Part shown: positions 50,337-57,848 of the stretch, one piece after another | How positions within the stretch are numbered: position 1 is the stretch's first letter | Layout of the letters: each line of letters begins with the position of its first letter | DNA from: Streptomyces sp. BK208 | Lineage (GTDB): Bacteria; Actinomycetota; Actinomycetes; Streptomycetales; Streptomycetaceae | Direction of reading: 5' to 3' | Assembly: GCF_004364245.1 (NCBI RefSeq) | Contig: NZ_SOAV01000012.1 | Span: 62,001-126,000 of the forward strand | DNA length: 64,000 nt | Made by a program: the position numbers and the translations under genes | The notes under the pieces: model-generated | Databases searched by the model: none | The model's input: the letters and a program-made list of their open reading frames with translations, nothing else | What the model was told of the DNA's origin: nothing

Positions 50337-51512
50337 TCAGCCGGATCCGACGAAGATCACCAGCAGCAGCCACACCACCGGCGCCGTCGGCAGCAGGGAG
50401 TCCAGCCGGTCCATGATGCCGCCGTGGCCCGGCAGGAGGGTGCCCATGTCCTTGATGCCGAGGTCGCGCTTGATCATGGACTCGCCGAGGTCGCCCAGGG
50501 TGGCGCTGACGGCGACGGCGAGGCCGAGCAGCAGACCCTGCCACCAGGTGCCGTCGTCGATCAGGAACTGCGTGCACAGCGCGCCCGCCGCCATCGCGAA
50601 CCCCACCGCGCCCAGCAGGCCCTCGCGGGTCTTGCCGGGGCTGATGCGGGGGGCGAGCTTCTTCCTGCCGAAACGCCAGCCGACGGCGTACGCCCCGGTG
50701 TCGCTGACCACCGTCAGTATCAGGAAGACCAGGACCCGCCAGGCACCGTCGTCCGCCATCAGCATCATGGTGACGAACGTGGCCAGGAACGGTACGTAGA
50801 ACGCGGCGAAGAGGCCGGCCGTGACGTCCCTCAGATAACCCTCGGGGGGCTCCGTCATCCGCCAGACCAGGACCGCGAGCGCCGTGAGCGCCATGGCGAC
50901 CCACGCCCCCTCGGCGCCCCGGGCGTAGCCGGCGACCACCATCGCCGCACCGCCGACGGCGAGCGGCACGAGGGGCGCCTTGATCCCCTTGCGCTCCTCC
51001 AGCCGCTTGGTCAGCTCCCACAGGCCCACCACGACAGCGACCACGACCACACCGACGAAGACGGCCTTCACCACGAACAGCGACGCGATGATCACCACGC
51101 CGAGGCCGACGCCGACTCCTATCGCGGACCCCAGGTCGCGCCCCGCGCTCTTCTTCTGCGGCGGCGGGGAGTGCGCCGGCTGCGGGGCGTCGGGCATGGG
51201 CTCCGGATTCTGCGGCACCACCGCATACGGCTGCGCCGGCGGGGGCTGGTCGCGGTACGGCTCGTCGCGAGCGGGCTGGGCGTGGAACGGCTCGTCCCGG
51301 AACAAGGGACCGCTCAGCCGAGCGGTCCCCTGGTCGTCGTCCTGGTCACCGCCGTGTTCGGGTACGTCGGGCACGATGGGCATGGGGCGAGTCTGCTGCG
51401 CGTAGTGCGCATCGTACGCGGGACCCGCCGGGTCGGCGCCCTGGGCGGGTCCCCGGTCGGACGGCCCCCAGTACCCGGCTTGTGGCGGCGCTCCCCAGGA
51501 AGAGTCGTTCAT
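50337..51512 (-). CDS. cdsA: Phosphatidate cytidylyltransferase
   Basis: A membrane enzyme of 391 aa that makes CDP-diacylglycerol from phosphatidate and CTP, the branch point for phospholipids. The first 125 residues are Pro/Gln/Asp-rich and cytoplasmic, longer than in E. coli. Eight or so hydrophobic helices follow. The family signature is SATLGDLGESMIKRDLGIKD with GTLLPGHGGIMDRLDS after it. The ATG overlaps the frr stop as ATGA. The gene order pyrH-frr-cdsA is conserved in actinobacteria. Confidence 0.95.
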   Translation of the reverse strand: MNDSSWGAPPQAGYWGPSDRGPAQGADPAGPAYDAHYAQQTRPMPIVPDVPEHGGDQDDDQGTARLSGPLFRDEPFHAQPARDEPYRDQPPPAQPYAVVPQNPEPMPDAPQPAHSPPPQKKSAGRDLGSAIGVGVGLGVVIIASLFVVKAVFVGVVVVAVVVGLWELTKRLEERKGIKAPLVPLAVGGAAMVVAGYARGAEGAWVAMALTALAVLVWRMTEPPEGYLRDVTAGLFAAFYVPFLATFVTMMLMADDGAWRVLVFLILTVVSDTGAYAVGWRFGRKKLAPRISPGKTREGLLGAVGFAMAAGALCTQFLIDDGTWWQGLLLGLAVAVSATLGDLGESMIKRDLGIKDMGTLLPGHGGIMDRLDSLLPTAPVVWLLLVIFVGSG

Positions 51513-52069
51513 CAGACCTCGAGCAGCTCCGCTTCCTTGTGCTTCAGGAGCTCGTCCACCTGTGCGACGTACTTGGCGGTGGTGTCGTCGAGCTCCTTCT
51601 CCGCACGGCGGCCCTCGTCCTCGCCGACGTCGCCGTCCTTGACCATCTTGTCGATGCCGTCCTTGGCCTTGCGGCGCACGGAGCGGATCGAGACCTTGGC
51701 GTCCTCGCCCTTGGCCTTGGCGACCTTGATGTACTCGCGGCGACGCTCCTCGGTGAGCTCGGGGAACGTCACCCGGATGATGTTGCCGTCGTTGCTCGGG
51801 TTGACGCCCAGGTCGGAGTCGCGGATCGCCTGCTCGATGTTGCGCAGGGCGCTCTTGTCGAAGGGCGTCACGACGGCCATGCGCGGCTCGGGCACGGAGA
51901 ACGAGGCCAGCTGGTTGATCGGCGTCAGCGCGCCGTAGTAGTCGGCCACGATCTTGTTGAACATCGCCGGGTGCGCACGGCCGGTGCGGATCGCGGCGAA
52001 GTCCTCCTTGGCGACCACGACGGCCTTCTCCATCTTCTCCTCGGCCTCGAGGAGGGTCTCTTCGATCAC
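51512..52069 (-). CDS. frr: Ribosome recycling factor
   Basis: A translation factor of 185 aa, exactly the usual length, that splits post-termination ribosomes with EF-G. Motifs: DFAAIRTGRAHPAMF, the hinge region YYGALTPINQLASFSVPEPR, and the C-terminal VRRKAKDGIDKMVKDG. The GTG is preceded by AGGAG. The 177 nt between it and pyrH contain GC-rich dyads (CCCCC/GGGGG and CGTCCGCGGACG near 52195-52230) that may attenuate transcription. Confidence 0.97.
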   Translation of the reverse strand: MIEETLLEAEEKMEKAVVVAKEDFAAIRTGRAHPAMFNKIVADYYGALTPINQLASFSVPEPRMAVVTPFDKSALRNIEQAIRDSDLGVNPSNDGNIIRVTFPELTEERRREYIKVAKAKGEDAKVSIRSVRRKAKDGIDKMVKDGDVGEDEGRRAEKELDDTTAKYVAQVDELLKHKEAELLEV

Positions 52070-52246
52070 CACTTGCTCCTGCGTGTCTTGAGTAGGCCCG
52101 GCTGCGGTTCCCTGGGGACGGCGGCCGGCTGCGTCGCGTTCTTCCTGCACGGTTCCCGACCGGTGGGACATTGTCCATCCCCCGGCCCGGTCCCGTCCCG
52201 TCCGTCCCCCGGACAGGGGGCGTCCGCGGACGGGGGTGTTCTCCGG

Positions 52247-53005
52247 TCAGTCCCGGCTGCCCTGGTCCCCCACGAGCGTGCCGATCTTCTCACCCTTGAC
52301 GGCGCGGGCGATATTGCCCTCCTTCAGCAGCTCGAACACCACGATCGGGAGGCTGTTGTCGCGGCAGAGGGTGACGGCCGTGGCGTCGGCGACCTTCAGC
52401 TCGCGGGTGATGACCTCGCCGTAGCCGAGCGCGTCGAACTTCACCGCGTCCGGGTTGGTCTTGGGGTCGGAGTCGTAGACACCGTCCACGCCGTTCTTGC
52501 CCATGAGCAGGGCCTCGGCGTCGATCTCGAGGGCACGCTGGGCGGCGGTGGTGTCGGTGGAGAAGTAGGGCATGCCCATCCCGGCGCCGAAGATGACCAC
52601 GCGCCCCTTCTCCAGGTGGCGCACGGCGCGCAGCGGGATGTACGGCTCGGCCACCTGGCCCATGGTGATGGCGGTCTGCACGCGGCAGTCGACGCCCTCC
52701 TTCTCCAGGAAGTCCTGGAGGGCCAGGCAGTTCATCACGGTGCCGAGCATGCCCATGTAGTCGGAGCGGGCCCGGTCCATGCCGCGCATCTGCAGCTCGG
52801 CGCCGCGGAAGAAGTTGCCGCCGCCGATGACGATCGCGATCTCGGCGCCGTCCCGGACGACGGCCGCGATCTCACGGGCGATGGCGTGCACCACGTCGGG
52901 GTCGACGCCCAGGCCCCCACCGCCGGAGAAGGCCTCTCCGGACAGCTTCAGCATGAAGCGGCCGCGTACTTTGCCGTCGTCGCTCTTCTCGGCCTTGGTG
53001 GTCAT
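52247..53005 (-). CDS. pyrH: UMP kinase
   Basis: A hexameric UMP kinase of 252 aa that phosphorylates UMP to UDP. Motifs: FMLKLSGEAFSGG, VIGGGNFFRGAE, ARSDYMGMLGTVMN, GTGMPYFSTDTTAA-like GMGMPYFSTDTTAAQRA, and NGVDGVYDSDPK. The ATG chosen follows AGAGGCG; an upstream ATG in the same frame has no ribosome site. Part of the tsf-pyrH-frr-cdsA block. Confidence 0.97.
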   Translation of the reverse strand: MTTKAEKSDDGKVRGRFMLKLSGEAFSGGGGLGVDPDVVHAIAREIAAVVRDGAEIAIVIGGGNFFRGAELQMRGMDRARSDYMGMLGTVMNCLALQDFLEKEGVDCRVQTAITMGQVAEPYIPLRAVRHLEKGRVVIFGAGMGMPYFSTDTTAAQRALEIDAEALLMGKNGVDGVYDSDPKTNPDAVKFDALGYGEVITRELKVADATAVTLCRDNSLPIVVFELLKEGNIARAVKGEKIGTLVGDQGSRD

Positions 53006-53040
53006 GGAGATCTCGCCTCTTTTACGTGGGTCACACACAC

Positions 53041-53100
53041 GAAGAAGGCCACTGCCGGTGGGGGCGTGTTTCGCATCCCATACGCGGCAATGGCCTCCTC
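53041..53100 (-). terminator. Hairpin in the tsf-pyrH spacer
   Basis: Arms GGCCACTGCCG and CGGCAATGGCC with flanking GAAGAA/CTCCTC, about 16 pairs with G-U wobbles and a 27-nt loop. It probably reduces read-through from tsf into pyrH. Confidence 0.65.
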
Positions 53101-53211
53101 GTCAGATCTGCTGTCGTCCGCCGCCACGCGCGTGTACGCAACGGCATACGCGAACGGCGCCGACGACTGCTGTCGACCCTACCGGGGTCGCACGTCCGTC
53201 GCGGTACGGAC

Positions 53212-54048
53212 TCAGATGCCGACCTTGATGCGCGAGAAGCGCTTCAGGCTGACACCGGCCTCTTCCAGCACCTTCTGGACGGACTTCTTGTTGTCCAGGG
53301 CGTAGGGCTGGCCGAGCAGGGTGGCGTCCTTGAAGAAGCCGTTGAGGCGACCCTCGACGATCTTCGGCAGGGCGGCCTCGGGCTTGCCCTCGGCGCGGGT
53401 GGTCTCCTCGGCGACGCGGCGCTCGGACTCGACGACGTCGGCCGGCACGTCCTCCTTGGAGAGGTACTTCGGCGCGAAGGCGGCGATGTGCTGGGCGACG
53501 CCCTTGGCGATCTCGGCGTTCGGCTTGTCCAGCTCGACGAGGACACCGATCTGCGGGGGCAGGTCGGGCATCGTGCGGTGCATGTACGCGGTCACGAAGC
53601 CGCCGGAGAACTGCGCGAAGCGGTCCAGGACGATCTTCTCGCCGAGGTTGGCGTTGGCCTCGTCCACGTACGCCTGGACGGTCTTGCCGGCCTCGATCTC
53701 CGAGGCGAGCAGGGCCTCCAGGTCGGCCGGGGCGACCTTGGCGACGTGCTCGGCGATGGTCTTGGCGACGGTCTGGAACTTCTCGCCCTTGGCGACGAAG
53801 TCCGTCTCGCACTTCAGCTCGACGAGGACACCCGAGGTGTTGTCGTCGGCGATGATCGAGACGACGGCGCCGTTCTCGGCAGAGCGGCCCTCGCGCTTGG
53901 CGACGCCCTTCTGACCCTTGATGCGGAGCGCCTCGACGGCCTTCTCAACGCTGCCCTCGGCCTCGTCCAGCGCCTTCTTGCAGTCCATCATGCCGGCGCC
54001 GGTGAGCTCGCGGAGCTTCTTGACGTCGGCGGCGGTGTAGTTCGCCAT
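53212..54048 (-). CDS. tsf: Translation elongation factor Ts
   Basis: The nucleotide exchange factor for EF-Tu, 278 aa. The N-terminal UBA-like domain ANYTAADVKKLRELTGAGMM is followed by the EF-Ts signature ELKCETDFVAKGEKF (with the TDFV motif that contacts EF-Tu). The C-terminal part is typical of actinobacteria. It is downstream of rpsB, with a strong hairpin in the spacer that can set the ratio of the two proteins. Confidence 0.97.
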   Translation of the reverse strand: MANYTAADVKKLRELTGAGMMDCKKALDEAEGSVEKAVEALRIKGQKGVAKREGRSAENGAVVSIIADDNTSGVLVELKCETDFVAKGEKFQTVAKTIAEHVAKVAPADLEALLASEIEAGKTVQAYVDEANANLGEKIVLDRFAQFSGGFVTAYMHRTMPDLPPQIGVLVELDKPNAEIAKGVAQHIAAFAPKYLSKEDVPADVVESERRVAEETTRAEGKPEAALPKIVEGRLNGFFKDATLLGQPYALDNKKSVQKVLEEAGVSLKRFSRIKVGI

Positions 54049-54085
54049 GATTCCGGAATCTCTCTCGAAGTCTGAAGATCTACGG

Positions 54086-54124
54086 GCCGGACGGCGGGGG
54101 CTTCGTGGGCCCCCGCCGTCCGGC
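54086..54124 (-). terminator. Strong hairpin between rpsB and tsf
   Basis: A perfect 16 bp stem GCCGGACGGCGGGGGC/GCCCCCGCCGTCCGGC with loop TTCGTGG, 20 nt past the rpsB stop. It is likely a partial terminator inside the operon. Confidence 0.88.
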
Positions 54125-54143
54125 ACCCGAAGGTGGTGAGGGG

Positions 54144-55067
54144 TCAGGCCTGCTCGGCGTCCGCGGCCGGAGCCTCGGTGGCCGGAGCCTCGGCGGCGGC
54201 CTCCTCGGCGGCGGGCTCCTCGGCGGCAGGGGCCTCGGCAGCCGGAGCCTCGGCGGGCTTCTCGGCGGTCTCGGCGTCGTCCTTCTTCTCGGCCTTCTCG
54301 CCCTCGAGCAGGTCGCGCTCCCACTCGGCGAGCGGCTCGCCGGCGGCCTTCTCGCCCTTGGCGCCACCGGCGGCACCGGAGCGGGCGATGAGGCCCTCGG
54401 CGACGGCGTCGGCGATCACGCGGGTGAGCAGGGTGACGGAGCGGATCGCGTCGTCGTTGCCCGGGATCTTGTAGTCGACCTCGTCGGGGTCGCAGTTGGT
54501 GTCGAGGATGGCGACGACCGGGATGTTGAGCTTCCGGGCCTCGCCGACCGCGATGTGCTCCTTCTTGGTGTCCACGATCCAGACGGCGCTGGGCACCTTG
54601 GACATCTCGCGGATACCGCCGAGGGTCTTCTCCAGCTTGGCCTTCTCGCGGGAGAGGACCAGCAGCTCCTTCTTGGTGAGGCCGGAGGCGGCCACGTCCT
54701 CGAAGTCGATCTGCTCGAGCTCCTTCAGGCGCTGCAGGCGCTTGTAGACGGTCGAGAAGTTGGTGAGCATGCCGCCCAGCCAGCGCTGGTTGACGTAGGG
54801 CATGCCGACGCGGGTGGCCTGCTCGGCGATGGCCTCCTGCGCCTGCTTCTTCGTGCCGACGAACATGACCGTGCCGCCGTGGGCGACGGTCTCCTTGACG
54901 AACTCGTAGGCGCGGTCGATGTACGACAGCGACTGGAGCAGGTCGATGATGTAGATGCCGTTGCGCTCCGTGAAGATGAAGCGCTTCATCTTCGGGTTCC
55001 AACGGCGGGTCTGGTGACCGAAGTGGACGCCGCTTTCCAGCAGCTCCCGCATCGTGACGACGGCCAT
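54144..55067 (-). CDS. rpsB: 30S ribosomal protein S2
   Basis: Ribosomal protein S2, 307 aa. The conserved body (about 1-245) has MRELLESGVHFGHQTRRWNP, GTKKQAQEAI, QRWLGGMLTNF and VWIVDTKKEHIAV. The last 60 residues are an Ala/Glu/Pro repeat tail (EAPAAEAPAAEEPAAEEAAA) that is absent from short bacterial S2 and common in actinobacteria. A leader of some 150-200 nt separates it from the divergent M23 gene and contains a hairpin near the start. Confidence 0.97.
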   Translation of the reverse strand: MAVVTMRELLESGVHFGHQTRRWNPKMKRFIFTERNGIYIIDLLQSLSYIDRAYEFVKETVAHGGTVMFVGTKKQAQEAIAEQATRVGMPYVNQRWLGGMLTNFSTVYKRLQRLKELEQIDFEDVAASGLTKKELLVLSREKAKLEKTLGGIREMSKVPSAVWIVDTKKEHIAVGEARKLNIPVVAILDTNCDPDEVDYKIPGNDDAIRSVTLLTRVIADAVAEGLIARSGAAGGAKGEKAAGEPLAEWERDLLEGEKAEKKDDAETAEKPAEAPAAEAPAAEEPAAEEAAAEAPATEAPAADAEQA

Positions 55068-55098
55068 GGCCGTATCTCCTTGATTTTCTCGGTTGTGC

Positions 55099-55122
55099 CG
55101 CGCGAGCCGGACGGCTCCCGCG
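55099..55122 (-). promoter_or_regulatory. Hairpin in the rpsB leader
   Basis: CGCGCGAGCCG/CGGCTCCCGCG, an 11 bp stem with one mismatch and a 2-nt gap at the tip, 32 nt before the rpsB start. It could be the autoregulatory S2 target. A TACACT at 55239-55234 on the minus strand is a possible -10. Confidence 0.4.
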
Positions 55123-55337
55123 CCTGACGCCCGGATGCGCCTGCCGCAAGGGACCGAGGGGCGCTGACACGGACCGGTAAGGGCCTCGTGTCGGGGCGTG
55201 CGAAGTCGACCCGGTGACCCGGATCGCCACCAGAAGTGTACGGGACCCGCGGGGTACCGGGTGACGCGGCTGTCCACAACCGGAGCGCGGTCCACAGGGC
55301 GGCGCGGCGACGGGCTCCGGCGCGGCACGGTGCTCGT

Positions 55338-56084
55338 ATGCGAACGACGCGATGGACGAGTGCGCGCAGGTGGCCGGTGATGCTGCTGGCCGGTCTGACG
55401 CTGCTGACCGGGGGGCCACCGCACCCGGCGCCGGCAGTGGCCGCGGAGGCGGGGCGGAGGGGGCCGGCCGGGTCGGCGGCACCGGGGCCGGAGGCGGCGC
55501 GAACGGCTCCCGAGGGTGCACGGAGGCTGCTGCCGGAGGCGATGCCGGACCCTGTGGCGCCGGACCCTGTGGTGCCGGATCTGGCCCGCTACTGGCCGGT
55601 CGGCGACCGGCCCGCGGTCGTCCGGGGCTGGGAGCCCCCGGCGACGCCGTACGGACCGGGCCACCGCGGCGTGGACCTCGCCGCGGCGGGCGGGACTCCG
55701 GTGCGGGCGGTGGCCGCGGGGCGGGTGTCGTTCGCGGGGCCGGTGGGGGGCCGGGGCGTGGTCTCGCTGGAGCTGGCGGGGACGGGTGAGCCGCCCCTGC
55801 GCACGACGTACGCATCCGTCGGGCCGACGGTGGAGAAGGGCGACCGGGTCGCGGCCGGCGACGTGCTCGGCACGGTGCGGCCGGCTGGCTCGCACTGCCC
55901 GGCATGTCTGCACTGGGGCCTGCTGCGGGGCGAGGTCTATCTCGATCCGCTGTCCCTGCTCCCGCCGTGGCTGCTGGACACGGGCCCGTCGAGGCTGCTG
56001 CCGGTCCTCGGGGTGCCGCTGCCCGGCCGCACCGAGGTCAGCCCCGCACTCCCCGCAGCGCCATGGAGACCGCCGCCCGCGTGA
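55338..56084 (+). CDS. M23/LytM-family secreted protein, possibly inactive
   Basis: A secreted protein of 248 aa with a signal peptide (about 1-38, LLAGLTLLTGG) and a LytM fold. The first zinc motif is intact as GHRGVDLAA (HxxxD). The second, normally HxH, reads CPACLHWGL, so the first His is Cys and one catalytic residue is missing or replaced. Loss of HxH usually means an amidase activator or binding role. It runs divergently from rpsB; the last 47 nt overlap a convergent TetR gene. The C-terminal PLPGRTEVSPALPAAP tail falls in this overlap. Confidence 0.85.
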   Translation: MRTTRWTSARRWPVMLLAGLTLLTGGPPHPAPAVAAEAGRRGPAGSAAPGPEAARTAPEGARRLLPEAMPDPVAPDPVVPDLARYWPVGDRPAVVRGWEPPATPYGPGHRGVDLAAAGGTPVRAVAAGRVSFAGPVGGRGVVSLELAGTGEPPLRTTYASVGPTVEKGDRVAAGDVLGTVRPAGSHCPACLHWGLLRGEVYLDPLSLLPPWLLDTGPSRLLPVLGVPLPGRTEVSPALPAAPWRPPPA

Positions 56085-56619
56085 TCGCCTCGGGTTCCTC
56101 CGCCGCGCCCAGCTCGATCCGGCGCACGGCCGCGTCCACGACGCCCTGGAGGAGCATCGCCGCCAGCCGCGGCTGCTCGTGCCCCATCTCTCCCAGCGCC
56201 TCGACGATCATCGCGACCAGCCCACCGTGCGCCGCCCGGATCTTCTCCCGCGCGCCGGCGTCCAGCTCGCTCGCGGAGATGGCCACGACGGCCCGGTGCC
56301 GCCGGTCCCCGACCAGGTCGAGCTGGCTGCGCACATACGCCTCGACCTTGGCCTCGGGAGCCGTCTCGCGCTCCATCGCCGCCTCGACCTCCGCCGCCCA
56401 GACGGGGAAGTCGACGGCGCACAGCTCCTCGACCACGGCCGCCCGCGACCGGAAGTACTCGTAGACGGACGACCGGGCGAGACCCGTCCGCTCGGCGAGG
56501 GCGGGGAAGGTCAGCGCCTCCGTCCCGCCGTCGGACAGCAGGGATCGTGCCGCGTCCAGCAGGGCGGCACGCTGCATCGACCGGTGCTCGGCCACAGAGG
56601 CCGCTCGAATCCTTGGCAC
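56038..56619 (-). CDS. TetR-family transcriptional regulator
   Basis: A regulator of 193 aa. The N-terminal TetR HTH covers about 15-65 (LLDAARSLLSDGGTEALTF and AERTGLARSSVYEYFRSR). The C-terminal ligand domain is all-helical and contains one Cys near the domain border. The GTG start has only a weak GGTGA before it. It lies just downstream of whiG on the same strand with a 105 nt gap. No target can be named. Confidence 0.9.
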   Translation of the reverse strand: MPRIRAASVAEHRSMQRAALLDAARSLLSDGGTEALTFPALAERTGLARSSVYEYFRSRAAVVEELCAVDFPVWAAEVEAAMERETAPEAKVEAYVRSQLDLVGDRRHRAVVAISASELDAGAREKIRAAHGGLVAMIVEALGEMGHEQPRLAAMLLQGVVDAAVRRIELGAAEEPEAITRAAVSMALRGVRG

Positions 56620-56724
56620 GTCACCACTTTACGGACGCGGCACCCGGTACGGGAGTCACTCACCCGGCCGCACGACCGCCCGGCCGGGTCACCGGCGGCG
56701 CCGATCCGCCTTCGGGTGACCGGG

Positions 56725-57567
56725 TCAGCGGCCGAAACCGGCCAGCTTGGCGCGCAGTTGCAGCACGGACTTGGTGTGGATCTGGCTGACCCTGCTCTCG
56801 GTCACACCCAGTACGTTGCCGATCTCGGCGAGCGTGAGGCCCTCGTAGTAGTACAGCGTGACGACGGTCTTCTCGCGTTCCGGCAGTGTGTTGATCGCCC
56901 GGGCCAGCAGCCGGCGCAGCTCCCGGCCCTCGGCGACCTCCACCGGGTTGTCGGCGGCGGTGTCCTCCAGCGTGTCCATCAAACTCAGCCGGTCGCCGCC
57001 CTCGCTGCCCGCGTGCAGCAGCTCCTCCAGGGCCACCACGTTGGCCAGGGACAGCTGGCTGAAAACCGCGTGGAGGTCCTCCACCGCGATCCCCATCTCC
57101 GCGGCCACCTCGCTCTCCGACGGGGTGCGGCGCAGCCGTGCCTCCAGCGTCGCGTACGCGCGCTCGACGTTGCGCGCCTTCTGGCGCACCGACCGCGGGA
57201 TCCAGTCCAGGGCGCGCAGTTCGTCGATCATCGCGCCGCGGATCCGGGTGATCGCGTACGTCTCGAACTTGATCTCGCGGTCGACGTCGAACTTCTCGAT
57301 GGCGTCGATCAGGCCGAACACTCCGGAGGAGACGAAGTCGGCCTGCTCGACATTGGACGGCAGTCCCACGCTGACCCGGCCCGCCACGTACTTCACGAGG
57401 GGCGAGTAGTGCAGGATCAGCTGTTCCCGCAGCCGCTCGTCGCCGGTCGCCTTGTACGACCGCCACAGCTCGTCGAGTGTCGAGGGGGCGGACGGTCGCA
57501 CGCTGCCACCGTCGCGGGCGGCTGGGGGGATCGCCGCCCGGTCGGACCCGGAGGTGTGCTGGGGCAT
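56725..57567 (-). CDS. whiG: Sporulation sigma factor WhiG
   Basis: An RNA polymerase sigma factor of 280 aa of the FliA/WhiG group, which starts sporulation of aerial hyphae. Region 2 reads LVKYVAGRVSVGLPSNVEQAD and ..KFETYAITRIRGAMIDELR; region 3 has RRTPSESEVAAEMGI; region 4 is REKTVVTLYYYEGLTLAEIG with the HTH VTESRVSQIHTKSVLQLR. It is a single gene between TetR and dprA genes. The upstream 281 nt contain no other gene; they hold a BldD-like palindrome but no promoter I can name with confidence. Confidence 0.97.
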   Translation of the reverse strand: MPQHTSGSDRAAIPPAARDGGSVRPSAPSTLDELWRSYKATGDERLREQLILHYSPLVKYVAGRVSVGLPSNVEQADFVSSGVFGLIDAIEKFDVDREIKFETYAITRIRGAMIDELRALDWIPRSVRQKARNVERAYATLEARLRRTPSESEVAAEMGIAVEDLHAVFSQLSLANVVALEELLHAGSEGGDRLSLMDTLEDTAADNPVEVAEGRELRRLLARAINTLPEREKTVVTLYYYEGLTLAEIGNVLGVTESRVSQIHTKSVLQLRAKLAGFGR

Positions 57568-57771
57568 TCGTCGCCTAGTGCCGTTTCTGCCGTGTCGTGG
57601 TCTGTCTGAGGCCGCCGGTCTGCTCTCTGGTCGTCGCCCCGTGGTCGGCCGTCCGCGTGGGGCTCCGTGAGCGTAGCGTGACTGAGCCGTCGCGGTGTGC
57701 GAAGGAGAGGGTGGTGACCCTACGCAGATACGTTCCGCTGAACGCTCCGCAGGGGAGATGATGATCGCTCT

Positions 57772-57783
57772 GAGTGATCACTC
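57772..57783. promoter_or_regulatory. BldD-box-like palindrome upstream of whiG
   Basis: GAGTGATCACTC is a perfect 12 bp palindrome made of AGTGA and TCACT half-sites, the pattern described for BldD operators. BldD is known to repress whiG in S. coelicolor. The site lies 205 nt before the whiG start. Confidence 0.75.
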
Positions 57784-57848
57784 GAATACCTCAACTACCC
57801 GAATCCCCACGGGCGTCGGGGATCCCCCGGACGGCCGAACACGGTGCG

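Noticed and set aside
49944..51938. Long plus-strand frame beginning with P450-like residues
   Set aside because: Only its first part is P450-like (relic); the rest is a shadow of cdsA and frr.
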